Shown here piece after piece: positions 10,924-19,071 of a stretch of DNA of 64,000 bases. A model generated the notes under the pieces. It did no database searches, was not told where the DNA came from, and saw nothing but the letters and a program-made list of their open reading frames with translations. Numbering within the stretch: the first letter of the stretch is position 1; every line of letters starts with the position of its first letter. Both the position numbers and the translations under genes were made by a program. Source of the stretch: Anabaenopsis elenkinii CCIBt3563 (GTDB taxonomy: Bacteria; Cyanobacteriota; Cyanobacteriia; Cyanobacteriales; Nostocaceae). The stretch spans positions 2,453,217 to 2,517,216 of the forward strand of contig NZ_CP063311.1 in assembly GCF_015245355.1 (NCBI RefSeq), written 5' to 3'.

Positions 10924-11436
10924 CTACAAGCTAAACTCACTCTTCAACATCCTCACCCAAGCCTGAATCCGCTCATCTGTGAGATCCGATTGATTATCAT
11001 CATCCAGAGCCAAACCACAAAACTTACCATTGCGCACAGCTTTAGAAGCGCCAAAATCATAACCATCAGTAGGCCAATAACCCACAGTTTTACCACCCTG
11101 TTGGGAAATCTTTTCTTCCAAAATCCCCATAGCATCTTGGAAGTTATCAGCATAGCCAATCTGGTCTCCAGTACCAAAATAAGCCACCATCTTACCAGTA
11201 AAATCAACCTCGTCTAAATCTGGATAAATACCCTCCCAATCGCTTTGGAGCTCACCAATATTCCAAGTTGGGGAACCAATAATCAGACATTCATACTCAG
11301 CAAAATCTGCAATATCCGCCTGAGAAATATCGTGTAACGTCACCACATCACCACCAAAGGCATCACGAATGATTTCCGCAGCAGATTCAGTTTTCCCAGT
11401 TTGAGTACCGTAGAACAAACCAATTTTTTTTGACAT
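10924..11436 (-). CDS. isiB: Flavodoxin, long-chain (iron-stress type)
   Basis: A 170-residue FMN-binding electron carrier that replaces ferredoxin under iron limitation. The phosphate-binding loop GTQTGKTE is at residues 10-17. SPTWNIGELQSDWEG and FGTGDQIGYADNF are the FMN-ring loops, the latter with the long-chain insertion following. No isiA gene is adjacent. The 5' region is AT-rich with imperfect dyads around 11540-11580 where a Fur site could lie, but no convincing Fur box can be called by eye. The likely downstream partner is the hydrolase-like gene. Confidence 0.95.
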   Translation of the reverse strand: MSKKIGLFYGTQTGKTESAAEIIRDAFGGDVVTLHDISQADIADFAEYECLIIGSPTWNIGELQSDWEGIYPDLDEVDFTGKMVAYFGTGDQIGYADNFQDAMGILEEKISQQGGKTVGYWPTDGYDFGASKAVRNGKFCGLALDDDNQSDLTDERIQAWVRMLKSEFSL

Positions 11437-11740
11437 CTTAACACCTGATCACTAGTTTTAACTTGAGTTCCAGGGGTGAAATCTTACCCTGACCTGAATT
11501 GCCGATAAATTTCCCAGCCTGAGACATATACACAAATTAATGAATATATATCTCAATAAGACCTGATGATATCTTAGCAGAGCTATTGCAAGATTATTTC
11601 ATTAATTTCGTGTAAATTTTCGTAAATAAGGACAAAATATAACCTATAAAATCCTTATATATCTTAGATTTTAGCCATATTGGTGGTTGACAATTGAATA
11701 AAAATAAAAAATTTTTATTGGAAATGCTAGTAAATCTCAA

Positions 11741-11854
11741 TAAGATTGTGGTAGAGTGCAAACAGCTCACACAATGTTAATAAACCTTCCGCGTTTATTA
11801 GGCTGAATTCTGTTTTGAGATTTGGGAGAACAAAACAGGATTCAGGCTTTTTTT
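11741..11854 (+). ncRNA. Candidate small RNA with three hairpins and an intrinsic terminator
   Basis: Three hairpins follow one another on the plus strand in a 438-bp gap. The first has ATTGTG...CACAAT arms (11745-11775, with an inner GAG/CTC), the second TAATAAAC/GTTTATTA (11778-11800). The third is a 15-bp stem (11803-11845) followed by seven Ts, an excellent intrinsic terminator. An extended -10-like TGCTAGTAAAT (11725-11735) lies just before the first hairpin. No plus-strand gene upstream needs this terminator, because flanking genes are on the minus strand. No known family (Yfr1, Yfr2, 6S) is recognised. The flavodoxin promoter must lie in the rest of this gap. Confidence 0.6.
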
Positions 11855-11874
11855 GTCAGAGTGCCTAATCTAAT

Positions 11875-12135
11875 TTAAGTATAAAAATTAACTTGTTCTT
11901 GCAGCCAGGGGTCCACAGGCTGGCCATCTTTGCGTCGTAGTTCAATTTCTACCACCATAACTTCTTGGGACCCAGGGGGCGCAGGGTGTTGATGGAAAAT
12001 AATCTCATAATCTAGGGGGTTATGTTTGCGTTCTTTTAACCAGTCCTGTACTTTGGTTGTAGCAAAAAATGATTGCCCTTGCTCAAACATCCGGGTAATC
12101 TGCATTTGTAATGTATAGGGATTAATGCGACCCAT
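11875..12135 (-). CDS. Small protein of unknown function
   Basis: An 86-residue soluble protein: MGRINPYTLQMQITRMFEQGQ, then KVQDWLKERKHNPLDYEIIFHQ and an acidic/basic C-terminal strand VVEIELRRKDG. No signal peptide, membrane segment or familiar motif is seen. Codon use and composition look native. It is monocistronic; its stop lies 21 bp beyond the T-run of the plus-strand RNA candidate, so the two converge. Confidence 0.6.
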   Translation of the reverse strand: MGRINPYTLQMQITRMFEQGQSFFATTKVQDWLKERKHNPLDYEIIFHQHPAPPGSQEVMVVEIELRRKDGQPVDPWLQEQVNFYT

Positions 12136-12292
12136 TTTTTAAATCCTCTGTGGATTAAACCTTATTCCTAGTTTATGTCACAGGCAGTAACAACAACTTC
12201 TAGAGTACGGTAAACTGTCATACCCAACCTATGATGTATTGAAAAACTTTGCTGATTTTGTAGTCAAGTATACCCAATTATGGACTTATGTA

Positions 12293-12301
12293 TGCTATAA
12301 T
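12293..12301 (+). promoter_or_regulatory. Extended -10 promoter element upstream of the IS607-type element genes
   Basis: TGCTATAAT is a perfect extended -10 box, 30 bp before the ATG of the recombinase stub. No good -35 is seen at the usual distance, which is tolerated with an extended -10. Confidence 0.4.
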
Positions 12302-12330
12302 AGATATAGGTCGAGTTTAAAATTTAACTA

Positions 12331-12408
12331 ATGAAGCTTTCAGAATACGCAAAGTCAATAGGCGTTAGTTACAAGACTGCATGGAGAATGATGAATGCAG
12401 TTAGTTGA
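12331..12408 (+). pseudogene. tnpA: IS607-type serine recombinase TnpA, N-terminal stub
   Basis: The frame encodes MKLSEYAKSIGVSYKTAWRM and then ends after 25 codons. This is the MerR-like helix-turn-helix start of IS607-family TnpA. The catalytic resolvase domain, which should follow and give about 200 residues, is absent. The stub overlaps the first codons of tnpB by 14 bp in another frame, so an internal deletion seems to have joined the start of tnpA to tnpB. It cannot be an active recombinase. Confidence 0.8.
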
Positions 12409-13606
12409 AAAGCACGTTATTAAACAAGGACATAGGTTTTATCAAGAGATTGATCAGCTATGTTTCTTATCAAAAAACCTGTACAACGTTGGTAACTACC
12501 TTATGAGACAGGCTTTTATTAACAGCAATGAAAGCTTGAGTTATTACGACATCCAAAAACCACTTCAATCATCTGTAGATTACAAAGCTTTACCAAGTAA
12601 AGTTAGTCAACAGGTCTTGATGGTCTTAGATAGGAACTGGAAGTCATTTAAAGAAGCTTTGAAATCTTGGTTTGAAAACCCGTCTAGATTTTTAGGTAAA
12701 CCAAAATTACCTAAATATAAACACAAAACTCATGGTAGAAATATAGTTATTTACACCAAACAAGCCTTATCAAAACCCGCATTAGAACGAGGGGTCATTA
12801 AACCAAGCAAAACAAACATCGAGTTGCTTACTAAGTCAGTAAATATAGCTCAGGTTAGGATTGTCCCTAAGCTTGACCATTACGTGATTGAAGTGGTTTA
12901 CAACAAAGAAGTTGAGCCAGCATCAATTGACGTTAATAAGATTGCAGCAATTGATTTAGGGCTTAGTAACTTAGCTACTGTAACTTTTAATCAAGCCGGG
13001 ATAGCCCCGCTCTTGATAAATGGCAGTCCACTAAAAGCTATGAACCAATTCTTCAACAAACAAAAAGCTAACTGGCAATCAATAATCGGTACTGGTACAA
13101 CCAAACGGATACAAAAACTCTGTACTAAGCGCCACCACAAAGTTGATGATTACATGCACAAAGCAAGTAGGTTTATTATTAATAAACTCCTAGGGATCGG
13201 TATAGGTACTTTGGTTATAGGCAAAAACGAAAACTGGAAGCAAGAAATCAATATAGGTAGCCGTAATAACCAAAACTTTGTACAAATTCCTCATTCACTA
13301 TTTATTAATAAGTTGACGTACAAAGCAGAGTTAATAGGAATCAAAGTTTTGGTCACAGAAGAAAGCTACACCTCTAAAGCTAGCTTTTTAGATTTAGATA
13401 ATATCCCTACTTATCAAGAAGGTGTTAAACACACATTTAGTGGTAAGAGAATAATTCGAGGTTTGTACAAATCTGCTGATGGCAGGATGATTAACGCTGA
13501 TGTTAATGGATCGTATAACATCATGAGAAAAGCAGTCCCAAATGCTTTTGCAAATGGGATAGAGGGCATTGTAGTTTGTCCAGTGAAAGTAAAACTTCCG
13601 AACTAA
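12395..13606 (+). CDS. tnpB: IS607-associated TnpB RNA-guided nuclease homologue without zinc ribbon
   Basis: A 403-residue, apparently full-length TnpB. The RuvC-type residues are visible: Asp in AIDLGLSNLATV, Glu in VIGKNENWKQ and Asp in INADVNGSYNI. Where most TnpB proteins have two CxxC knuckles between the last two motifs, this one reads ESYTSKASFLDLDNIPTY...GKRIIRGLYKSADG with no cysteines. TnpB proteins cut DNA guided by an RNA from the element's right end; such an RNA would overlap the region up to about 13680 here. With only a tnpA stub the element cannot move unaided, yet the tnpB frame is intact. Confidence 0.88.
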   Translation: MQLVEKHVIKQGHRFYQEIDQLCFLSKNLYNVGNYLMRQAFINSNESLSYYDIQKPLQSSVDYKALPSKVSQQVLMVLDRNWKSFKEALKSWFENPSRFLGKPKLPKYKHKTHGRNIVIYTKQALSKPALERGVIKPSKTNIELLTKSVNIAQVRIVPKLDHYVIEVVYNKEVEPASIDVNKIAAIDLGLSNLATVTFNQAGIAPLLINGSPLKAMNQFFNKQKANWQSIIGTGTTKRIQKLCTKRHHKVDDYMHKASRFIINKLLGIGIGTLVIGKNENWKQEINIGSRNNQNFVQIPHSLFINKLTYKAELIGIKVLVTEESYTSKASFLDLDNIPTYQEGVKHTFSGKRIIRGLYKSADGRMINADVNGSYNIMRKAVPNAFANGIEGIVVCPVKVKLPN

Positions 13607-13684
13607 TGATTTGGATATTTGTCCATATTATTAGCAACTATTCGTTAGAATGAAAACGACCAACCTACTTGAGATAAAACCAGG

Positions 13685-14059
13685 ATGGAAGTTGGATACA
13701 ATACCGATAAGCGTAGATTGCTGTCATCTGTGTGTCACGGCGCAATTTTCTTAAGTACGACATTCTTCTCTATTGGGATACCCATTGTCATTAACTTAAT
13801 TTCCGATGACCCAGTGGTGAAGAGTAATGCTAGAGAGTCGATTAATTTTCACTTTAATGTTTGGTTTTGGGGAACCGTAATTGGGGTACCAATTGGGGTT
13901 CTATCTTTTCTCACATTTGGCTTGGGGGGAATTTTATTCTTTCCTGTGGTTGCATTGGGTTTTGCACTGCACTGGGGATTGACAATTTGGGCGCTGTTAC
14001 ACTGTTTCAGTCAGCCAGATGAACCATTCCGTTATCCGTTTATTTTTCGAGTTTTGTAA
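13685..14059 (+). CDS. DUF4870-type small membrane protein
   Basis: A 124-residue protein with a short polar N-terminus and three to four hydrophobic segments (from about residues 15-38, 52-90 and 92-108). It has the pattern SICHGAIFL...INLISDDPVVKSNARESINFHFNVWFW typical of DUF4870/Tic20-like proteins, where a conserved Ala-Arg-Glu-Ser/Ala precedes an aromatic-rich helix. It is probably in the cytoplasmic or thylakoid membrane. Function is not known. It stands alone between the TnpB element and the nested MITEs. Confidence 0.75.
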   Translation: MEVGYNTDKRRLLSSVCHGAIFLSTTFFSIGIPIVINLISDDPVVKSNARESINFHFNVWFWGTVIGVPIGVLSFLTFGLGGILFFPVVALGFALHWGLTIWALLHCFSQPDEPFRYPFIFRVL

Positions 14060-14087
14060 TGGTGGTTCATTCGATATTTTTCTCATA

Positions 14088-14473
14088 GAGGATGTTTGAT
14101 AAGTTTTTAACAGGTAATTTTTATCTTAGGGAACAGGGAATAGGAAATGGGGGACACACCGAAACAATAAAATCAAGTCCCCTCCCCTTACAAGCTATCC
14201 ATTACTCACATCTTTGTTAACAATCTTGAAACATTTATGTGGCAACGGTTTCAACCCTTGAAAATTTCCCTACTCTTGACAAAAGGTACCTTATTCTTCT
14301 TGATAAAACCCTTATTTTATTGAGAATCATCAACGGAGGATTAAGGTTTGGGGGTTTGCGAGCGATCGCTCTCACGAATGTTAAGAAAGATCCGGGTAAT
14401 GGATAGCCTTACAAGGGGAGGGTTAGGGTGAAACAATAGTTGATACACTAATCATGACTTGACAAACATCCTC
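14088..14473. mobile_element. MITE copy 2 (GAGGATG family), split by a second MITE
   Basis: The ends GAGGATGTTTG and AAACATCCTC and the internal GGGAACAGGG and CCCCTCCCC/GGGGAGGG blocks match the other copies. The central hairpin is interrupted at CCTTACAAG by a 212-bp insertion (14195-14406). The flanks read ATA and TTC, so the TTA duplication seen at copies 1 and 3 is not preserved. It accounts for most of the 545-bp gap and lies about 130 bp upstream of the first PRC/DUF2382 gene. Confidence 0.85.
14195..14406. mobile_element. Non-autonomous derivative of the IS50-like element, nested in MITE copy 2
   Basis: The ends form imperfect 27-bp inverted repeats starting CTATCCATTAC (four mismatches between the arms). 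They match the perfect ends of the complete IS50-like element at 46185-47848. The direct repeat CCTTACAAG flanks the insertion at 14186-14194 and 14407-14415. Removing the insertion and one copy of this repeat restores the hairpin sequence of the intact MITE copies. The interior is non-coding. Confidence 0.88.
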
Positions 14474-14604
14474 TTCTGTGTGCGACTTAGGAATTACGCA
14501 AGTTGGACTGAAAATATATTCCCTCAATTCAGCCGCCAGCAAGAGGACAATAATGATGATAATTTCTACCCTTATAGGTATGGATATTCTCAACCTGTAA
14601 ATAT

Positions 14605-15447
14605 ATGCCTCTTTACAAACTGGAAGAATTTGACCCTAACTACCGAGAAACATTTGGCGGTGATGATGTGAAAACCTTAGACCTTTACACTGAAGGCGGA
14701 GTTAGAGTTGGCTCGGTGGCTGATGCTTTAGTTGACCAAGAGGGACGTTTTCGGTATTTAGTTATTGAGACCAGCTTCGACTCTATTAGTAAGAAGATAT
14801 TACTACCAATTGGGCTTTCTCACATTAATTATCCCGCCCAACGTGTTTATGTTGATGGACTGAGTAAAGAACAAGTTGAGCATTTACCTGAATATCAAGA
14901 GACTGTAAATATTGATGAGGATTATGAAAAAGAGGTGCGGCTTGTTTTCCGTCCGGAAAGTAGAGATACATCGGAACAACAGGATATATCCCTTTACGAG
15001 AGAGAACCGGATTTATATAACTTAAATGAACAATATCATCAAACCCTCAGACTATATGAAGAACGTTTGATTGCTAATAAGCATCGGGTCAAGACTGGGG
15101 AAGTAAAAGTTGGTAAACACGTTACAACACAAATTGCACAGGTGACAGTACCTGTGAAGAAAGAACGTATTGTGATTGAACGAGTTCCTCCCACAGAATT
15201 AGGAACAGTGCTAGACCCCAAGGCTCTTAAATTTCAAGAAGGGGAGATAACACGGATAGAATTGTACGAAGAAACCCCGGAGATTCGCAAAGAAGCCTTT
15301 GTCAGGGAAGAAATTAGAGTTAAGAAAGTTGTAGACCGCCACACCGTAGAAGCACAAGACACCATTCGGCGAGAAGAGTTAGATATTGATACTACAGGGG
15401 AATTGCATTTGGATGGAGCTAGTAGAAATCCTGAACAAGGCGCTTGA
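14605..15447 (+). CDS. PRC-barrel / DUF2382 protein, AvaK-like (1 of 3)
   Basis: A 280-residue soluble protein. The N-terminal PRC-barrel spans about residues 1-100 (VKTLDLYTEGGVRVGSVADALVDQEGRFRYLVIET). A DUF2382 (YsnF-type) domain starting at TLRLYEERLIANKHRVKTGEV near 147 has the repeated xVxVPVKKERIVIERV and VREEIRVKKVV strands. Family members are linked to general stress and, as AvaK, to akinetes in Anabaena; the exact function is unknown. A paralogue follows 223 bp downstream. Expression may be influenced by the MITE upstream. Confidence 0.85.
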   Translation: MPLYKLEEFDPNYRETFGGDDVKTLDLYTEGGVRVGSVADALVDQEGRFRYLVIETSFDSISKKILLPIGLSHINYPAQRVYVDGLSKEQVEHLPEYQETVNIDEDYEKEVRLVFRPESRDTSEQQDISLYEREPDLYNLNEQYHQTLRLYEERLIANKHRVKTGEVKVGKHVTTQIAQVTVPVKKERIVIERVPPTELGTVLDPKALKFQEGEITRIELYEETPEIRKEAFVREEIRVKKVVDRHTVEAQDTIRREELDIDTTGELHLDGASRNPEQGA

Positions 15448-15491
15448 GTAGCTAACTAGGGAATGTAATTTGGTGATTGATATCAAAGGTA

Positions 15492-15525
15492 GGTAGGGGA
15501 AATTTCGCCTCTACCTCTACTTTTA
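15492..15525 (+). terminator. Probable intrinsic terminator
   Basis: An 8-bp stem GGTAGGGG / GCCTCTACC-type with one G-T pair is followed by CTACTTTTATTG, about 45 bp after the stop codon of the first DUF2382 gene. The hairpin also looks like a dispersed cyanobacterial palindrome. Confidence 0.5.
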
Positions 15526-15670
15526 TTGTTAATTTATCAGAAATCTCAGAAATCTATAACTTTTGATGTCATATCCCTGTATCAATTCAGTCAATAGTAA
15601 GAGGTGAAATAGCCTATTAACCTTTATCTTATTCATTAAGAGATGGTATGAAAATTGAAAGGTAAATGTC

Positions 15671-16486
15671 ATGGCTCTTCACAAATTGGCAGATTTCGCC
15701 CCAAATTATAGTCAAACTATTCAAGGGAATGATATTCAAGGATTAGGTGTTTATACAGACAGGAATGATGAAAGGATTGGTACGGTAAGTGATATTTTAG
15801 TAGATGAAGAGGGACATTTTCGCTATCTAGTTGTTGATTTAGGTTTTTGGATATTTGGTAAAAAAGTATTACTACCCGTTGGACGTTCCCGCATTGACTA
15901 TGATGCTAGTCGAGTCTACGCCATGGGTATGACTAGAGAACAGGCGGAAAATTTACCGGAGTTTGAAGAAGGTAGAATACTTGATTATGACTATGAAGAA
16001 CAGGTAAGGGGGGTTTATCGCGATACCACCCCCCATACTTACACCAGTGAAACCTACGCTTATGAACACGAACCTTCTTTGTACAGTCTGAATCAGCAAG
16101 ACCATCAAACGCTGCGATTATATGAAGAACGGCTAATTGCTGATAAAGTTCGCCAAAAAACAGGAGAAGTAGTAATTGGTAAGCACGTTGAGAGTGAAAA
16201 TGTTAAGGTTTCAGTTCCCATAGAAAAAGAGCATGTTGTCATTGAACGTGTGACTTCAGCAGATATAGGTCAGGTTGTCTCTCCAGGGGAAGCTAACTTC
16301 CACGAGGGGGAACTCGCGCGCATAGAAATCTATGAAGAAACTCCCCAAGTTCGCAAAGAGACGGTATTGCGTGAAGAAGTTAAAGTTGACAAGGTTGTAG
16401 AGCAAGAAATAGTTGAGACTCAAGACACAGTGCGTCACGAAGAGTTAGATGTTAATGCTCCTAATCTGCGAGTTGAAGAGCGCTAA
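15671..16486 (+). CDS. PRC-barrel / DUF2382 protein, AvaK-like (2 of 3)
   Basis: A 271-residue paralogue of the preceding gene with the same two-domain order: PRC-barrel to about residue 100 (DERIGTVSDILVDEEGHFRYLVVDL) and DUF2382 from LRLYEERLIADKVRQKTGEV near 153. The C-terminal VREEVKVDKVVEQEIVETQDTVRHEELDV strand repeats are present. An AAAGG Shine-Dalgarno sits 8 bases before the ATG. It comes from tandem duplication with the first copy. Its own promoter probably lies in the 223-bp gap after the terminator hairpin. Confidence 0.86.
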   Translation: MALHKLADFAPNYSQTIQGNDIQGLGVYTDRNDERIGTVSDILVDEEGHFRYLVVDLGFWIFGKKVLLPVGRSRIDYDASRVYAMGMTREQAENLPEFEEGRILDYDYEEQVRGVYRDTTPHTYTSETYAYEHEPSLYSLNQQDHQTLRLYEERLIADKVRQKTGEVVIGKHVESENVKVSVPIEKEHVVIERVTSADIGQVVSPGEANFHEGELARIEIYEETPQVRKETVLREEVKVDKVVEQEIVETQDTVRHEELDVNAPNLRVEER

Positions 16487-16697
16487 TCAACAATAACAAC
16501 TCATAAAACTCATAACAACTAATCACCAATTAATCACCAATTAAATATAAGTTGCGGGGGTGGCTTTTTTAATAGTTATCATGTTTAATTACTTCACTGT
16601 TGATTCTCAGGTTATGGTGGTTTAAATAATCACCATACCTCTGATAACGGTGAGATCATCAAAACAGTTTACTCATAGTAAGGCTATAGTAAGGCTT

Positions 16698-17231
16698 ATG
16701 TCTGAATCTTTAGAATCACCAACAGTAGATAAATTAACCGAATTACCACCGCTTAATTATCATATGACTACCAGTGAATCTCAAGAAAAAAATACTTTTC
16801 GTCTGCTGGAAGAACGATTAATCGCTAATAACCAAAAAAGCAAAATTGGTGAGGTTGTTATTCGCAAAGAGATTGAAACTCAGATATTAAAGGTACCTGT
16901 GAGACGGGAAAAATTAATTGTAGAGCAGGTAAGTCCAGAACACAAACAACTGGCGGAAATTGACTTGACACAAGGTGACATTTCTGGATTGGAATTGATG
17001 GAAGAAGATAGAGCATTAGGAACAGTTTTCAATGGTCATGTAACGGTAACTGGTGAGTTTAGTTCCCCAAAAATTGCTAGTTTACTTTTAAATGCGATCG
17101 CTCTCGAAAAAAACCACGGCTGTGAGCAAGTAAAAATTACAATCGCTGTCGCAGATGAATCACTAAAGAAAAAATATCAGGAGTGGTTTGCTCGTTGTTC
17201 TCCTGGTGAGAAACCCCAGGTATCCAAATAA
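16698..17231 (+). CDS. DUF2382 protein lacking the PRC-barrel (3 of 3)
   Basis: About 177 residues from the ATG at 16698, which has AAGG just upstream; a GTG at 16650 would add 16 residues. A single half of the DUF2382 pattern (FRLLEERLIANNQKSKIGEVVIRKEIETQILKVPVRREKLIVEQV) covers about residues 35-80. The C-terminal half is unlike the paralogues (HVTVTGEFSSPKIASLLLNAIALEKNHGCEQVKI). It looks like a shortened and diverged member of the same tandem group. Confidence 0.78.
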   Translation: MSESLESPTVDKLTELPPLNYHMTTSESQEKNTFRLLEERLIANNQKSKIGEVVIRKEIETQILKVPVRREKLIVEQVSPEHKQLAEIDLTQGDISGLELMEEDRALGTVFNGHVTVTGEFSSPKIASLLLNAIALEKNHGCEQVKITIAVADESLKKKYQEWFARCSPGEKPQVSK

Positions 17232-17324
17232 TTGGAGAAACTTTATATAATGTCCGACCAGTCATACATAAACAGTTGGTATAGTTCCAGCCAGAAATAA
17301 AATGCTGACTATAAACAAACATTT

Positions 17325-19034
17325 ATGATTCAGTTTGATCAACCGGACATGATATTAATCAAGTTAATCAAGTTAATCAAGAAACCTTGGCAATCTTCAA
17401 TTTTAGGGCTGCTATCGACATTGATCACCGCTACCCCCGGAATGGGGGCCGAACGGATTAGCTTTTTTTACCCTCCTTTTGGGGAATTCTCCCTGAGTAT
17501 TGACTCATTAGAAATATTTGCTAAAAAAGGGAAAATCACTCAGGAATTTTCCTTTTATGCGCGGCGAGTAAATCCCCAGCAACTAGCTCAACTACGGGAG
17601 GTACTTCAGCAAGAATTTAATGTTACTCCTACCCTCATATCTCAGGTGACTTATTCACCTATAGGGGAAGAACTCATAGACCGTTTAGGGGGCTTAATCC
17701 GCACGGAATCAAGGCAAAATGGCTTTTATGCCATCAGAGGTGCTTTAATACTAGCTGCTGCTTCTCCAGAAGGCTTAACAGTAGTTAGTTTTCTGCGTCA
17801 GTTCCCCTCCCCCACAGTGCGACTCAACTTTACACAGGGACTCAGGTTAGTCGATGAGTTATCCCAGGTAATAGAAAAAAGGGATGCGATCGTAACTTGG
17901 ATTCAACAAGAAGCGATCGCCCTGAGCGCACCCATTGACTGGAAGCAATACCCAGATTTAACTGCGCCTGGTTCCTTGACTTGGCAACGAAGAGAATTAA
18001 TACTCCAGGATAGGTCTCGCGATGTTCTGCGGATTATACCCACAGATATTTATTTACCACAAGGAACAGCGCCGCCGTTTCCTCTGATTGTGATTTCTCA
18101 TGGTATTGCTTCTGACCGTTCTTCTTTTGCTTATTTGGCTGAACATTTAGCATCCCATGGTTTTGCTGTGGCGGTATTAGAACATCCCGGGAGTAATGCG
18201 GAACGTGTTCGGCGTTACTTGACTGGTTTAGCTGGGCCATTAGAAGCTGTAGAATTTGTTAACCGACCTTTAGATATTAAATTCCTCCTGGATGAACTTG
18301 AGCGCCGAGAAAAATTAGATCCTGACCTCCAAGGACAAATCAACTTTCAGCAAGTGGGAGCCATGGGACATTCTTTTGGTGGTTATACTGTGTTAAGTTT
18401 GGCAGGTGCTCAGATTAATTTTGAGCAACTACAACAAGATTGTACTCCCAATATTTCCTCATTTAATTTGTCACTATTTTTACAGTGTCAAGTCACAGAG
18501 TTAGAAGTTAAAGATTATCAACGGTTCGACTACGCTCACCGACCACTCCAAGATCACCGCATTCAGGCTGTATTGGCTCTAAATCCCGTATCTAGTTCAA
18601 TTTTTGGTCAAAGTCAAATCAGCCAAATTTCAGTTCCGGTGATGCTGGTGGCTAATAGTCAGGATATTGCTACCCCCATTGTTTCTGAGCAGGTTCGCCC
18701 TTTCACCTGGTTAACTACTCCTGATAAGTATTTAGTATTAATTGAAAATGCTACTCATTTCAGTGCGATCGCCCAAATAGGTACTCAAAACGATGTGTTA
18801 CCTATACCACCGGCTTTACTCGGACCAGATCCAGCACCTGGTTATGCTTATCTTCAGGCTTTGAGCTTGGCTTTTTGGCAAACACATCTGATGAACCGCC
18901 AGGAATACGCCTTTTATTTACAACCTTCCTATGCTCAATATCTTAGCCGGTACCCTCTCAATCTCAGTCTGTTAAATTCCTCCTCGGCCCATCCATTGAG
19001 TCAAGTATTGCCAGAATCAAATCCCCAATTTTAA
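17325..19034 (+). CDS. DUF1400 / alpha-beta hydrolase, secreted or lumenal
   Basis: A 569-residue protein. A hydrophobic segment (about residues 22-42, ending near GMGA) suggests export, after a start containing a 9-base tandem repeat encoding LIKLIKLIK. The DUF1400 domain follows (SFFYPPFGEFSLSIDSLEIFAKKGKI..., about 45-170). The hydrolase core starts near 235 (PFPLIVISHGIASDRSSFAYLAEHLASHGFAVA), with the nucleophile elbow GAMGHSFGGYT near 348 and a late catalytic His in ENATHFSAI. It resembles lipases or platelet-activating-factor acetylhydrolase-like enzymes. The substrate is unknown. Confidence 0.85.
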   Translation: MIQFDQPDMILIKLIKLIKKPWQSSILGLLSTLITATPGMGAERISFFYPPFGEFSLSIDSLEIFAKKGKITQEFSFYARRVNPQQLAQLREVLQQEFNVTPTLISQVTYSPIGEELIDRLGGLIRTESRQNGFYAIRGALILAAASPEGLTVVSFLRQFPSPTVRLNFTQGLRLVDELSQVIEKRDAIVTWIQQEAIALSAPIDWKQYPDLTAPGSLTWQRRELILQDRSRDVLRIIPTDIYLPQGTAPPFPLIVISHGIASDRSSFAYLAEHLASHGFAVAVLEHPGSNAERVRRYLTGLAGPLEAVEFVNRPLDIKFLLDELERREKLDPDLQGQINFQQVGAMGHSFGGYTVLSLAGAQINFEQLQQDCTPNISSFNLSLFLQCQVTELEVKDYQRFDYAHRPLQDHRIQAVLALNPVSSSIFGQSQISQISVPVMLVANSQDIATPIVSEQVRPFTWLTTPDKYLVLIENATHFSAIAQIGTQNDVLPIPPALLGPDPAPGYAYLQALSLAFWQTHLMNRQEYAFYLQPSYAQYLSRYPLNLSLLNSSSAHPLSQVLPESNPQF

Positions 19035-19071
19035 ATGCTAAAATCCTCTGGTAAACAGTGAGGATAACTTC

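Noticed and set aside
11500-11620. Fur box upstream of flavodoxin
   Set aside because: Only weak AT-rich dyads are seen; none fits the consensus well enough to call.
14459-14671. 70-codon plus-strand frame before the DUF2382 gene
   Set aside because: It starts in the end of a MITE, has no ribosome binding site and overlaps the real gene in another frame.
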